A stretch of 54,890 nt of DNA from Algivirga pacifica. Its GTDB lineage: Bacteria > Bacteroidota > Bacteroidia > Cytophagales > Flammeovirgaceae. The notes under the pieces were generated by a model, which saw only the letters and a list, made by a program, of their open reading frames with translations, was not told the DNA's origin and did no database searches. A program made the position numbers and the translations under genes. The DNA lies in contig NZ_BAABJX010000068.1 of NCBI RefSeq assembly GCF_039543525.1, positions 1 to 54,890 of the forward strand, given 5' to 3'. The first letter of the stretch is position 1, and every line of letters begins with the position of its first letter. This document shows positions 42,231-50,331 of this stretch, in pieces.

Positions 42231-42314
42231 ACAAGAACATGTTTCGGGATGGGGTCTGTCAAGACCAAGTACCGAGGCTATTATACATGTTTTACACTAT
42301 ATCAAAAAAAGACA

Positions 42315-42890
42315 ATGAAAACAGTAGAGGTAATAGGCTTCAGAAGAGAAGATCTTGGAAAATCAACTTCTAAGAAACTTAGAGCAGAGGGTAACGCTCC
42401 ATGTGTACTTTATGGTGGTGAAGAAGTAATCCACTTCCACGCTCCAATGTACCTGTTCAAGGATATCGTTTACACACCAGAAGCTTGTTTCGTTCACTTG
42501 AACATTGAAGGTGTTGAGAAAAAAGCAATCCTTCAAGATGTTCAGTTCCACCCAGTTTCAGAGGTAATCATGCACGCTGACTTCTTGGAGTTGGTAGATG
42601 ACAAGCCAGTGAAAATGGAGATCCCTGTATCTTTCGTAGGTAAGTCACCAGGTTTGCAAATGGGTGGTAAGCTTGTTGCAAAACTAAGAAAGCTTAAAGT
42701 AAGTGCATTGCCAGCTAACATGCCTTCTTCTGTAGAGGTATCTGTTGAAGGTCTTGACCTTGGTAAATCAGTAAAAGTAGGTTCTGTTGAGGCTAAGGAT
42801 TTCGAAATCCTTTACAACCCATCAGTAACAATTGCTTCTATTGCAATTCCAAGAGCCCTTCGTTCTGCTCAGTCAAAATCTGCAGAATAA
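42315..42890 (+). CDS. rplY: 50S ribosomal protein L25 (Ctc type)
   Basis: 191 residues from the ATG at 42315, giving MKTVEVIGFRREDLGKSTSK. The frame is open 22 codons upstream, but that stretch is leader. Two-domain L25/Ctc: the N-terminal 5S-rRNA-binding domain (about 1-90, with LRAEGNAPCVLYGGEE) and a C-terminal beta domain (about 95-185). It binds 5S rRNA in the large subunit; longer Ctc forms are linked to stress. The end is Ser/Ala/Lys-rich. A predicted promoter and leader hairpin lie upstream and a strong terminator follows. Confidence 0.93.
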   Translation: MKTVEVIGFRREDLGKSTSKKLRAEGNAPCVLYGGEEVIHFHAPMYLFKDIVYTPEACFVHLNIEGVEKKAILQDVQFHPVSEVIMHADFLELVDDKPVKMEIPVSFVGKSPGLQMGGKLVAKLRKLKVSALPANMPSSVEVSVEGLDLGKSVKVGSVEAKDFEILYNPSVTIASIAIPRALRSAQSKSAE

Positions 42891-42916
42891 GCATCATAGA
42901 TATTGCTTATCATTTA

Positions 42917-42953
42917 CAAAGGCCACTGTGTATATACAGTGGCCTTTTTTTAT
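42917..42953 (+). terminator. Terminator of rplY
   Basis: AAAGGCCACTGT / ACAGTGGCCTTT (perfect, loop GTATAT) is followed by TTTTATG. Confidence 0.9.
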
Positions 42954-43169
42954 GAAAAAATTAGCCCAAAAAAAACCATTCAAAGAGCGTTATAAAAAAT
43001 CATTAGGATTTCTTATTACGTAATAAGTTTTAATGATTTTACTTTCACTTAGTTCTAATGTATCTTGAGATCAAGATCAAAAAATGTTGAACGGTAATTA
43101 AAGAAGGATATTATCTTACTGATTACCGACTACTAACTATATTATTCATTATAACCCCATAATAACACT

Positions 43170-43655
43170 ATGAGTAAAAAAGAGAGTAAAACTAACCGTA
43201 TTGGACTAGAAACTGAGAAAACAGAAAAGCTTGCTAAAAAACTGAATAAACTTCTAGCCAACTATCAACTTTATTATCAAAACCTAAGAGGGTTTCACTG
43301 GAATATCAAAGGAAAGAATTTCTTCGAATTACACGTTAAATTTGAAGAGTTATATACAGAAGCTCAACAGCAAATCGATGAAATTGCTGAGCGTATTCTT
43401 ACTTTGGGGCATCAACCTTTACATACTTTCAGCGACTATTTAAGTGTCTCTGACATTAAAGAAATCAAAGGAGTCTCTAAGGATGAAACTGCCGTTAAAA
43501 CCGTAGTAGCTAATCTGAATACGTTACTGGAGATTGAACGTAAAGTTTTAGACCTCGCTGGAGAGCAAGAAGACGAAGGTACTACAGACCTTATCAGTGG
43601 ACTTGTAAGTGGACAAGAAAAGCATGTGTGGATGCTAACCGCTTGGTTAGGCTAA
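43170..43655 (+). CDS. dps: Dps family ferritin-like DNA-protecting protein
   Basis: The 161-residue four-helix protein is of the Dps/miniferritin family. The inter-subunit ferroxidase residues are visible: His in YYQNLRGFHWNIKGKNFFEL (about 36-55), then HVKFEELYTEAQQQIDEIAE with the Asp and Glu ligands. The protein forms 12-subunit shells that oxidise and store iron using peroxide and can shield DNA. The Lys-rich N terminus (MSKKESKTNR) could bind DNA. It stands alone. The 214-bp leader has no clear regulatory site. Confidence 0.95.
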   Translation: MSKKESKTNRIGLETEKTEKLAKKLNKLLANYQLYYQNLRGFHWNIKGKNFFELHVKFEELYTEAQQQIDEIAERILTLGHQPLHTFSDYLSVSDIKEIKGVSKDETAVKTVVANLNTLLEIERKVLDLAGEQEDEGTTDLISGLVSGQEKHVWMLTAWLG

Positions 43656-43674
43656 CCCTCACTCTTCATGTATA

Positions 43675-43714
43675 AAAAAAGCACTTGGCGGTATAACTGC
43701 CAAGTGCTTTTTAT
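43675..43714. terminator. Two-way terminator after dps
   Basis: AAAAAGCACTTGGC / GCCAAGTGCTTTTT (perfect, loop GGTATAACT) carries an A-run before and a T-run after. It lies between convergent dps and the small membrane protein gene. Confidence 0.9.
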
Positions 43715-43752
43715 TTTACCGGATTAGGGTAATGGTCTAAAATTTCACCTCT

Positions 43753-44097
43753 TTACAAAAAAATCAACATTCCCAAGGCTACCAACATGGTCAGATGTGA
43801 CAATCCCAAAGCCCATGAAAACATCTTGTTTTTCAAATACTTATCTTTATTGACAATTACCTTGGAAACGATATAGCGTATTGATCTACGTTCGCGAGGA
43901 GAATAATGATAATCCTTAAGCGCTCGGTCATCTTTCAATTTAGCATAGTAGTCAATCAACAACATCAGGTCATCTTTCAACATGTCATTTCTTTTCAACT
44001 CTTCCTGAAAATAAGTCGCTTCCCTAGTATCCATTTGTCCTGTCAGGTAGCGTTCTGAAAGAATAATATAGCCGATTGTTGTATTGATATTTCTCAT
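43753..44097 (-). CDS. Small single-pass membrane protein, anti-sigma-like N terminus
   Basis: 114 residues: a soluble helical part (1-90) and one C-terminal membrane helix (about 94-113, GLSHLTMLVALGMLIFL). The segment YLTGQMDTREATYFQEELKR (about 17-36) then NDMLKDDLMLLI resembles the 'one short helix plus acidic ladder' seen at the start of many Bacteroidota anti-sigma or zinc-finger-free regulatory membrane proteins. No sigma-factor gene is adjacent, so this is only a resemblance. A basic patch (SPRERRSIR) precedes the helix. No family is recognised with confidence. Confidence 0.6.
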   Translation of the reverse strand: MRNINTTIGYIILSERYLTGQMDTREATYFQEELKRNDMLKDDLMLLIDYYAKLKDDRALKDYHYSPRERRSIRYIVSKVIVNKDKYLKNKMFSWALGLSHLTMLVALGMLIFL

Positions 44098-44319
44098 AGT
44101 GGGTCATGTTAGTGCTGTTGAACTTATCTCTAAAATAGAGGAGGAGGGGTAGTTTACCCAAGATCATTATCGTTCATTAATAAGTGTACGTCCATATTCC
44201 TTCTATATTTTTCTTTTTTTGAGCCCCCATTCATACCCTACCTAAAAATAATTATATAATTTTTCATTTTGATTATCAGCACAATAATACTTGACCCTCC
44301 ATTTTTTTTATAGAAAGAT

Positions 44320-44349
44320 TTGTAGGTTTCAAAAAGCATCGTACCTTTG
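44320..44349 (+). promoter_or_regulatory. Promoter of the tRNA-Gly-Leu-Gly cluster (TTG-N19-TACCTTTG)
   Basis: TTG at 44320-44322, a spacer of exactly 19 bases and TACCTTTG at 44342-44349 give a full match to the Bacteroidota housekeeping promoter consensus, 32 bp before the first tRNA. Confidence 0.8.
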
Positions 44350-44381
44350 CATCGCTTTCAGGGAAAAGCAACACACTAAAA

Positions 44382-44454
44382 GCGAGAATAGCTCAGCTGG
44401 TAGAGCACGACCTTGCCAAGGTCGGGGCCGCGGGTTCGAATCCCGTTTCTCGCT
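44382..44454 (+). tRNA. tRNA-Gly (anticodon GCC), copy 1
   Basis: The acceptor stem GCGAGAA / TTCTCGC is perfect. The anticodon stem CGACC / GGTCG holds the loop TTGCCAA, so the anticodon is GCC (reads GGC/GGU). The T arm carries GGTTCGAATCC. 73 bases, discriminator T, no encoded CCA. Confidence 0.97.
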
Positions 44455-44475
44455 CAAAAAAATGCCAATAGGCAT

Positions 44476-44559
44476 GCCGGGATGGTGGAACTGGTAGACA
44501 CGCAAGACTTAAAATCTTGTCGCCTTAGGGCGGTGCGGGTTCGATTCCCGCTCCTGGTA
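44476..44559 (+). tRNA. tRNA-Leu (anticodon TAA)
   Basis: The acceptor strands GCCGGGA / TCCTGGT include two G-U pairs. The anticodon stem CAAGA / TCTTG encloses CTTAAAA, giving TAA (reads UUA/UUG). A long variable arm (CGCCTTAGGGCG) is typical of class II tRNA. Discriminator A at 44559. Confidence 0.95.
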
Positions 44560-44579
44560 CAGACATAACATAATTATTA

Positions 44580-44652
44580 GCGAGAATAGCTCAGCTGGTA
44601 GAGCACGACCTTGCCAAGGTCGGGGCCGCGGGTTCGAATCCCGTTTCTCGCT
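44580..44652 (+). tRNA. tRNA-Gly (anticodon GCC), copy 2
   Basis: Identical over all 73 bases to the copy at 44382-44454. The two exact copies flank the tRNA-Leu gene, which suggests a recent duplication or gene conversion. Confidence 0.97.
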
Positions 44653-44654
44653 CA

Positions 44655-44684
44655 AAACCTGACAGTATCCTGTCAGGTTTTTTT
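44655..44684 (+). terminator. Terminator of the tRNA cluster
   Basis: AAACCTGACAG / CTGTCAGGTTT (perfect, loop TATC) plus TTTT directly follows the last tRNA. Confidence 0.9.
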
Positions 44685-44829
44685 GTGCCCTATATTTTCC
44701 CAAAAGTCCTAAACATCCCTGATCACTGCAAATCCCCTGTATATTCCCCTTTCAAAAGCAGTACATTATCCCCCTTAAACTTATTCTCCTTATATCCTAT
44801 TGACAATTCAAGATTTGTATGGTATTTAT

Positions 44830-44860
44830 TTGTGTCACTGATGGATTAATCCTACATTTG
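44830..44860 (+). promoter_or_regulatory. Putative promoter of the PpiD-like gene (TTG-N20-TACATTTG)
   Basis: TTG at 44830-44832, 20 bases, then TACATTTG at 44853-44860, one base longer than the ideal spacing. It implies a leader of about 190 bases before the start at 45055. Confidence 0.55.
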
Positions 44861-45054
44861 TACACTTTGAAAAACGTAGTGATCAATCAACTAGTTAAAT
44901 TCTGCAAGGATTGAAATGCAGATCAAAGTGACCTATATGTTTTGTGATGGATGTATTTTTTATCGCTTAGTACATACAATGGGGATATATAGGATTGAGT
45001 TGAATTTTTTGATTTAATGAAATAAGCGGAAACTAACAATTTAGCAGTTCAGTC
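44861..45054 (+). other. Long leader / intergenic stretch before the PpiD-like gene
   Basis: Together with 44685-44829 this makes a 370-bp gene-free gap. It is AT-rich. I see no gene, known riboswitch or strong hairpin in it. Confidence 0.4.
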
Positions 45055-47154
45055 ATGGCGATTATTAATAAGATTAGACAGAAGTCAGGCATTGCCATTG
45101 GAGCAATCGGCGGGGGGATGATCCTATTCCTTCTAGGAGGAGATCTATTATCATCTAACTCAAGCATCCTAGGAAAAAACAAACAAGTCGTTGGAGAAGT
45201 TGCTGGAGAAGAAATCTCTTTGCAACAGTTCAACAATGCTGTTGAGCGTTTCAAAGGAGGAAGATCCTTTAGTGAGGCTCAAATGGCTCAGGTAAGAACA
45301 GCTGCCTGGAATGAGCTAGTAAGAGAAATAGCTTATGGTAAAGAAGCTGAACAACTAGGAATCACAGTAACAGAAGCTGAGCATAAAGACATGATCAATG
45401 GCGACAACATTGATCCTACTTTTGCACGTAATTTCATTGACTCTACCGGTCAAGTCAACCGTGAGCAAATCAACAACTACCTAAATGCACTTCAAAGCAT
45501 GGATGCAGGTAGCCCTTATGTACAGCAGCAGCTTTACATGCAAGAGGTACTTAAGATCAACCGTCAGCGCCAAAAATATGTAAACCTAATTGGCAATACA
45601 TATTTTGCTAATAAACTAGAGGCAAAACAAAAATACCAGGAGCAAAACACAACAGCAGAAGTTGTTTACGTAAATGTTCCTTACTACTCTGTTCCTGACT
45701 CTGCTGTAGAAATTTCAGATAGCGACCTTTCTGCTTACTTCAACAGCCACAAAGAAGACTTCAAGCAAAAAGAAAGCAGAGGAATCAAATTTGTTAGTTT
45801 CCCTATCGAAGCTTCTGAGGATGATCAAAAAGAACTTAAAGGAGAAATCTCTAAGTTGATCGCTCCTTTCAAGAATGCTGCTAACGATACTGCATTTATC
45901 GCTGCCAATACAGAAGGAGCAACGAACTTCATGACGGTTAACATGACTGGTGTTCCTAGCGTTCTTAACGTAGACGAACTGAAAGAAGGAGAAGTATACG
46001 GCCCTTATTTCGCAGCAAACGCTTACAGAATCTACAAAGTAGAAGATATCGCTAAAGATACTGCTTATACTGCTCGTGCGAGCCATATCCTTTACAAAGC
46101 AGTTAAAGGAGATGCAGCTTCAGAGGCAGAGGCTAAGAAAAAAGCTGAAGAGACTCTTCGCAAAGTAAGAAGTAATCCTGCTTCATTTGAGGATATCGCC
46201 AAAACAGAAGGTGATGCTGCTCCTCAAACAAAATCAAGAGGTGGTGACCTACAGTGGTTTGCTGAAGGTCGTATGGTGAAGCCTTTCAACGATGCAGTAT
46301 TTAACGCTAGCAGAACAGGTATTATTCCTCGTTTGATCAAAACAGACTTTGGCTACCACATCATCAAGGTAACTGCTACTAAAACCAACAAGCAGTTTGT
46401 ATTGGGTGTTATTGAGAAAGCACTTCAGCCATCTCAAAGATCTGTAGATACTGCCTTTGGTAAAGCAATGAAATTTGCTTCTTCAAGCAAGAATGAAGCT
46501 GCTTTCAACGCAACTGCTGAGGAAGAAGGTCTATTCCAGGAACAAGCATTGAACATCACTCCTGAAGCAACTTATATCAACAGCATGAGAAGCAGTGGAG
46601 TAAGATCAATCGTTAGATGGGCTTATGAGGCTGACATGAATGATGTTTCCAATGTATTTGAATTGGAAGATCGTTATGTAGTTGCTGCCTTGATTGCTGA
46701 GAAAGAAGAAGGAACAGCTTCTTTGGACGAAGTAAAAGATCAAGTGAGAAGAGAAGTCTTGAAAGAAAAGAAGATCGACTATATTGCAGAAAAGCTATCA
46801 AGTCTTGAAGGTTCAGTTGAAGACATCAAAGATGCTTATGGCGCTGGTGCAACTATCCAAAAAGAAAATGATCTTACTGCAGCAGCTAGATCACTTCAAG
46901 GTGCTGGTTCTGCTCCTAAGACAATCGGTACTATCTTCGGTATGCAAGAAGGTACTATTTCTTCTCCTATCAAGGACGAAAATGGTGTTACTATCGTGAA
47001 GCTTGTGAAAATCAACAAGCCTCTAGAAACTGCTGACTACTCTATCTATAGAAAGCAGATCGAGCAAACACAAAACAGAACAGCTGAAAGCAAAGTATTC
47101 AACGCTGTATCTGAACTTGCTGAAGTAGAAGATAACAGACATGACTACTTCTAG
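45055..47154 (+). CDS. PpiD/SurA-type membrane-anchored peptidyl-prolyl isomerase chaperone
   Basis: 699 residues. One N-terminal membrane anchor (about 13-33, SGIAIGAIGGGMILFLLGG) leaves the rest in the periplasm. A SurA_N-like chaperone region (about 45-230) begins VVGEVAGEEISLQQFNNAVE. A parvulin rotamase domain is near 340-445 (ARASHILYKAVKGDA, RSRGGDLQWF-like KSRGGDLQWFAEGRMV, FGYHIIKV). A second degenerate parvulin-like part and a helical C terminus follow. It helps newly exported proteins fold and reach the outer membrane. Codon choice is biased to C-ending codons, as for an abundant protein. Single gene with a terminator. Confidence 0.9.
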   Translation: MAIINKIRQKSGIAIGAIGGGMILFLLGGDLLSSNSSILGKNKQVVGEVAGEEISLQQFNNAVERFKGGRSFSEAQMAQVRTAAWNELVREIAYGKEAEQLGITVTEAEHKDMINGDNIDPTFARNFIDSTGQVNREQINNYLNALQSMDAGSPYVQQQLYMQEVLKINRQRQKYVNLIGNTYFANKLEAKQKYQEQNTTAEVVYVNVPYYSVPDSAVEISDSDLSAYFNSHKEDFKQKESRGIKFVSFPIEASEDDQKELKGEISKLIAPFKNAANDTAFIAANTEGATNFMTVNMTGVPSVLNVDELKEGEVYGPYFAANAYRIYKVEDIAKDTAYTARASHILYKAVKGDAASEAEAKKKAEETLRKVRSNPASFEDIAKTEGDAAPQTKSRGGDLQWFAEGRMVKPFNDAVFNASRTGIIPRLIKTDFGYHIIKVTATKTNKQFVLGVIEKALQPSQRSVDTAFGKAMKFASSSKNEAAFNATAEEEGLFQEQALNITPEATYINSMRSSGVRSIVRWAYEADMNDVSNVFELEDRYVVAALIAEKEEGTASLDEVKDQVRREVLKEKKIDYIAEKLSSLEGSVEDIKDAYGAGATIQKENDLTAAARSLQGAGSAPKTIGTIFGMQEGTISSPIKDENGVTIVKLVKINKPLETADYSIYRKQIEQTQNRTAESKVFNAVSELAEVEDNRHDYF

Positions 47155-47194
47155 TAGATAAATAAAGCAGGTAAGTAATTACTGCATAAACAAG

Positions 47195-47232
47195 AAGCCA
47201 TCCTTAAACATATTTAAGGATGGCTTTTTTTA
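47195..47232 (+). terminator. Terminator of the PpiD-like gene
   Basis: AAGCCATCCTTAAA / TTTAAGGATGGCTT (perfect, loop CATA) is followed by TTTTTATTA. Confidence 0.92.
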
Positions 47233-47276
47233 TTATGCATAAATCTTTTGGTCATTAGAATGAGATCAAAAATATT

Positions 47277-47540
47277 GTGCTATACAGCGGTGATGCTAAA
47301 ATCAATTATAAAGCGAAGGATATTGTAACAGGTTTACATCATACTCCCAAAAACATTGATGGGACAGAGGTCACTACTTTTTATTGCCACGGAACAACTC
47401 TTAGTACCTATATTGTATTGTTCAACTTACATACTGGAACCCAACAGCTTTTTGGATCCTGTAATTGTGAGGAAGGAAGTCTACAAATACAGTCAGTAAT
47501 AATAAAAAGGGGTATGACCTGTGTAGATCATACCCCTTAG
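47277..47540 (+). CDS. Doubtful small reading frame (87 codons) between convergent genes
   Basis: It starts with GTG and has no ribosome-binding site or -7 element. It shows Cys and His pairs (TFYCHGTT, GSCNCEEGS) but no recognised family. Its last 11 codons run through the terminator hairpin of the C1-peptidase gene, which speaks against it. It may be a gene remnant or chance. The rest of the 389-bp gap is otherwise empty. Confidence 0.2.
   Translation: MLYSGDAKINYKAKDIVTGLHHTPKNIDGTEVTTFYCHGTTLSTYIVLFNLHTGTQQLFGSCNCEEGSLQIQSVIIKRGMTCVDHTP
47507..47538 (-). terminator. Terminator of the C1 peptidase gene
   Basis: AAGGGGTATGA / TCATACCCCTT (perfect 11 bp, loop of 10) on the minus strand is followed by TTTATTATT. 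It lies 6 bp after the stop codon. Confidence 0.85.
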
Positions 47541-47543
47541 GAT

Positions 47544-48713
47544 TTAAATAATTCCCAACTTCTTTCTAAGTTCATTTGGTACTGCATCTTTATGTACCAT
47601 AAAGGCTACTGACTTCAATCGAACAAAAGAACGGGACATATATAAGTATCCTCCATAAGCATTCGACTCGCTACCCCAAGAGTTCTTCGTCACATAATAC
47701 TTGCCACCTTTCTCATCGTTTACCGTTCCGATGATATGCATTAGGTGATCATCCGTAGTGGTATAGTTATCAAACTGCGTCTGTCTATAAGACTCATCAA
47801 CCTGCAATTCCGGCTCATATTGCTCAAACATCCCTTCTCGTTCCTTACGAGATTTTTGCTCCCATGATTTAGCAGGTACAATTGCAATTCCATTCTTATG
47901 AGAGAATGACTTCTCACTCACATCACCGTCCCATACCAAGGAATATCCTCTATCCAAAGCATAATCCATCACTTGCTCAAACTCATCCAAAGGCAAGTTG
48001 TAATAACGAGCTCCTGCCCAGTTGTCTGGTACTTCTACCTGCACTTGCTCATAATATGGATGATGATTAAAAGAAGTAATCTCTACATAATCTTCTGGAT
48101 TGAAACCTACAACCTTCTCCGCATACTCTTGAGGAGTAAACGTTTTCCCTTTTACCTCAAAGGTCTCAGGTACTTCCCCTAAATAGCTATCCAATACAGC
48201 ATTAAAAGCATCTTTCCATTTAGGAGTAATTTTTCGGGATTTGATCAGCGTTCCCAACATACTCTCCAATACATTGAAAAGCTCTCCGTGATCATGAACC
48301 ACTTCTCCTTTTGCCAACCCTGTATAAACGTTCTCAGGAACAATCCCATGTGTTTTGATAATATTGGTAACGTCATGGGAAAGACTACCTTCTCCGAAGT
48401 TAGATTTTCCATGATAACGTACATATTTCTCTGCTTTTACTGGGTAGTTATGACGTACAAAATACATCTCAGAAAGATCCAACTCTCCTTTTCCCATTCG
48501 CATCGCCTCTGACTCTATAAAAGACGTCGTGGAGAAACTCCAACAAGTTCCTGTTCTTCCTTGACTCTTAACTGGCGTTACTTTCACCTTTTTCAGCTCT
48601 TGCAATTGATATCCATCCTTTAAGGGAATATCCTGAGCATATGAAGGGTTAAAGGCTGCCACTCCAGCTAAAGCCACAGAGGCTAATAAAGATTTTATGG
48701 TAGTATAGTTCAT
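47544..48713 (-). CDS. Papain-fold C1 aminopeptidase (bleomycin-hydrolase-like), exported
   Basis: 389 residues. A signal peptide (about 1-26, VALAGVAAFNPSYAQ) predicts export, unlike cytoplasmic PepC. Catalytic triad motifs are visible: QGRTGTCWSFSTTSFIESEA with the Cys (about 51-70), DDHLMHIIGTV with the His, and VTKNSWGSESNAYGG with the Asn. Also typical is DLSEMYFVRHNYPVKAEKYV, a bleomycin-hydrolase trait. Length is shorter than PepC (about 440). It probably trims peptides in the periplasm or outside. It is a single gene. Confidence 0.92.
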   Translation of the reverse strand: MNYTTIKSLLASVALAGVAAFNPSYAQDIPLKDGYQLQELKKVKVTPVKSQGRTGTCWSFSTTSFIESEAMRMGKGELDLSEMYFVRHNYPVKAEKYVRYHGKSNFGEGSLSHDVTNIIKTHGIVPENVYTGLAKGEVVHDHGELFNVLESMLGTLIKSRKITPKWKDAFNAVLDSYLGEVPETFEVKGKTFTPQEYAEKVVGFNPEDYVEITSFNHHPYYEQVQVEVPDNWAGARYYNLPLDEFEQVMDYALDRGYSLVWDGDVSEKSFSHKNGIAIVPAKSWEQKSRKEREGMFEQYEPELQVDESYRQTQFDNYTTTDDHLMHIIGTVNDEKGGKYYVTKNSWGSESNAYGGYLYMSRSFVRLKSVAFMVHKDAVPNELRKKLGII

Positions 48714-48823
48714 TCTATATGTTTGTAATGTTTAGTTATCAAAAAAGATAATAGGTATCTCGTAGTACTTCTCCAATATAATATATAAGGAAATAAAGCA
48801 CAATCCCATTAACAAACTCATAG

Positions 48824-48908
48824 AAGGTAAAAAGTAAGAGGTATAAAGTAAAAAGTGTGATTCTCCTAATCTATTACCTTATACCTCTTACCTTTTACCT
48901 TTTACCTT
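48824..48908. repeat. Heptad-built hairpin, five units per arm
   Basis: The left arm is AAGGTAA, AAAGTAA, GAGGTAT, AAAGTAA, AAAGTGT (48824-48858). After 15 bases the right arm is TTACCTT, ATACCTC, TTACCTT, TTACCTT, TTACCTT (48874-48908). Each unit of one arm is nearly the reverse complement of its partner, including the single odd unit GAGGTAT/ATACCTC. It lies directly after the yidD stop. Confidence 0.9.
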
Positions 48909-48910
48909 AA

Positions 48911-49132
48911 TTAAGGAACTGGGTCATACCCTGAGCCTCCCCAAGGATGGCACCTGCCAATGCGTTTCAACCCCAAACGTACTCCTTTCCATGCACCATA
49001 TTTCTGTATTGCCTGAATCATATACTGAGAACAAGTCGGCTGATAACGGCAAGAAGGTGGTAGCCAGGGAGAGATAAACAATTGATAGAATCGCACAACC
49101 CCAATTGCGATTTTTGAAAGAATATTTTTCAT
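48911..49132 (-). CDS. yidD: Membrane protein insertion efficiency factor YidD
   Basis: 73 residues from the ATG at 49132, MKNILSKIAIGVVRFYQLF. The frame is open 21 codons further upstream, but those are not family-like. The YidD signature ISPWLPPSCRYQPTCSQYMI (about 21-40) with its Cys pair, then KYGAWKGVRLGLKRIGRCHP and GGSGYDPVP at the end, is complete. It is a small amphipathic protein at the inner membrane that helps YidC/Sec insertion. It is usually near rnpA-yidC, but here it stands alone. Confidence 0.94.
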   Translation of the reverse strand: MKNILSKIAIGVVRFYQLFISPWLPPSCRYQPTCSQYMIQAIQKYGAWKGVRLGLKRIGRCHPWGGSGYDPVP

Positions 49133-49444
49133 ACCGGTCGATACTTTGAATAAAACCTGATCATCTACGAATATACGACATATTTTATTAAGCAATTAAT
49201 CCCTCTATTCTATCGAAAATAGGGTATTTTTTATGCTCATCGCTAACATTTAATTGTAAAAACGGATAAGCAAATTTATTATAGTGAAAAAAAATTGTAT
49301 TCTTGTAATAATTTCTATCAATCGTTTAGTAAAAAGGTGTTTTCATGCTTAAATTGGCATGCACTTGCGGCACATGCTTGTAATTGAAATGATTACAGAC
49401 GCACGTGAAACATTCCTTATTGCACACAATCAAAAAACGGCAAA
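49133..49444. other. 312-bp divergent gap, yidD / sucD
   Basis: AT-rich, with no gene. It holds two small dyads near 49348-49368 (GCATG...CATGC) and 49379-49397 (TGTAAT, 7 bases, ATTACA), 48-66 bp before sucD. These could be regulator sites. No exact consensus promoter is seen. Confidence 0.4.
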
Positions 49445-50326
49445 ATGAGTGTATTAGTAAATAAAGACTCTAAAGTCATTGTACAAGGCTTCACTGGATC
49501 AGAAGGTACCTTCCACGCTGAGCAGATGATTGCCTACGGAACCAATGTAGTAGGTGGTGTTACTCCAGGAAAAGGAGGTCAAAAGCACCTAGACAGACCA
49601 GTATTCAACACAGTAGCTGACGCAGTTAAAGAAGTTAGCGCAAACGTTTCTATCATTTTTGTTCCCCCAGCATTTGCAGCTGACGCTATTATGGAAGCAG
49701 CTGAAGCGGGTGTAGAAACAATCATCACGATCACTGAAGGTATCCCAACCAAAGATATGGTTGCTGTTAAAGAATACCTTTCTGATAAAGATGTAACGAT
49801 GATCGGACCAAACTGTCCGGGTGTTATCACTCCAGGTCAGGCGAAAGTTGGTATCATGCCAGGCTTTATCCACAACCCAGGTAAGATCGGTATCGTGTCT
49901 CGTTCAGGTACACTTACTTACGAGGCAGTAGATCAAATCACTAAAGCTGGTTTGGGACAAAGTACTTGTATCGGTATTGGAGGTGATCCAATCATCGGAA
50001 CAACGACTAAAGACGCTGTGAAACTATTGATGGAAGATCCTGATACAGAAGGTATCATCATGATTGGTGAGATCGGAGGTAGCATGGAAGCTGAAGCAGC
50101 TCATTGGGTAAAAGAAAATGGCACGAAGCCTGTTGTAGGTTTCATCGCTGGTCAAACAGCCCCTAAAGGACGTAAAATGGGTCACGCAGGAGCGATCATT
50201 GGTGGAGCAGATGATACTGCAGAAGCTAAGATGAAGATTATGGAAGAGTGCGGTATCCACGTAGTACATTCTCCAGCAGATATTGGAGAGACTATGGTGA
50301 AAGCACTAGCAGCTAAAGCTGTATAA
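49445..50326 (+). CDS. sucD: Succinate-CoA ligase (ADP-forming) alpha subunit
   Basis: The 293-residue subunit binds CoA and carries the phospho-His of succinyl-CoA synthetase in the TCA cycle. Visible are VIVQGFTGSEGTFHAEQMIA (12-31), GGVTPGKGG, PNCPGVITPGQAKVGIMPG and SRSGTLTYEA. The active-site His is in MGHAGAIIGG (around 244-253). Length is usual. sucC is not adjacent; in many Bacteroidota the two genes are separated. Codon use suggests high expression. The 3' side is a perfect heptad-built palindrome. Confidence 0.97.
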   Translation: MSVLVNKDSKVIVQGFTGSEGTFHAEQMIAYGTNVVGGVTPGKGGQKHLDRPVFNTVADAVKEVSANVSIIFVPPAFAADAIMEAAEAGVETIITITEGIPTKDMVAVKEYLSDKDVTMIGPNCPGVITPGQAKVGIMPGFIHNPGKIGIVSRSGTLTYEAVDQITKAGLGQSTCIGIGGDPIIGTTTKDAVKLLMEDPDTEGIIMIGEIGGSMEAEAAHWVKENGTKPVVGFIAGQTAPKGRKMGHAGAIIGGADDTAEAKMKIMEECGIHVVHSPADIGETMVKALAAKAV

Positions 50327-50331
50327 TTCTT

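Noticed and set aside
42249..42314. Longer L25 reading frame
   Set aside because: It lies in the leader; L25 proteins start at MKTVEV-like sequence.
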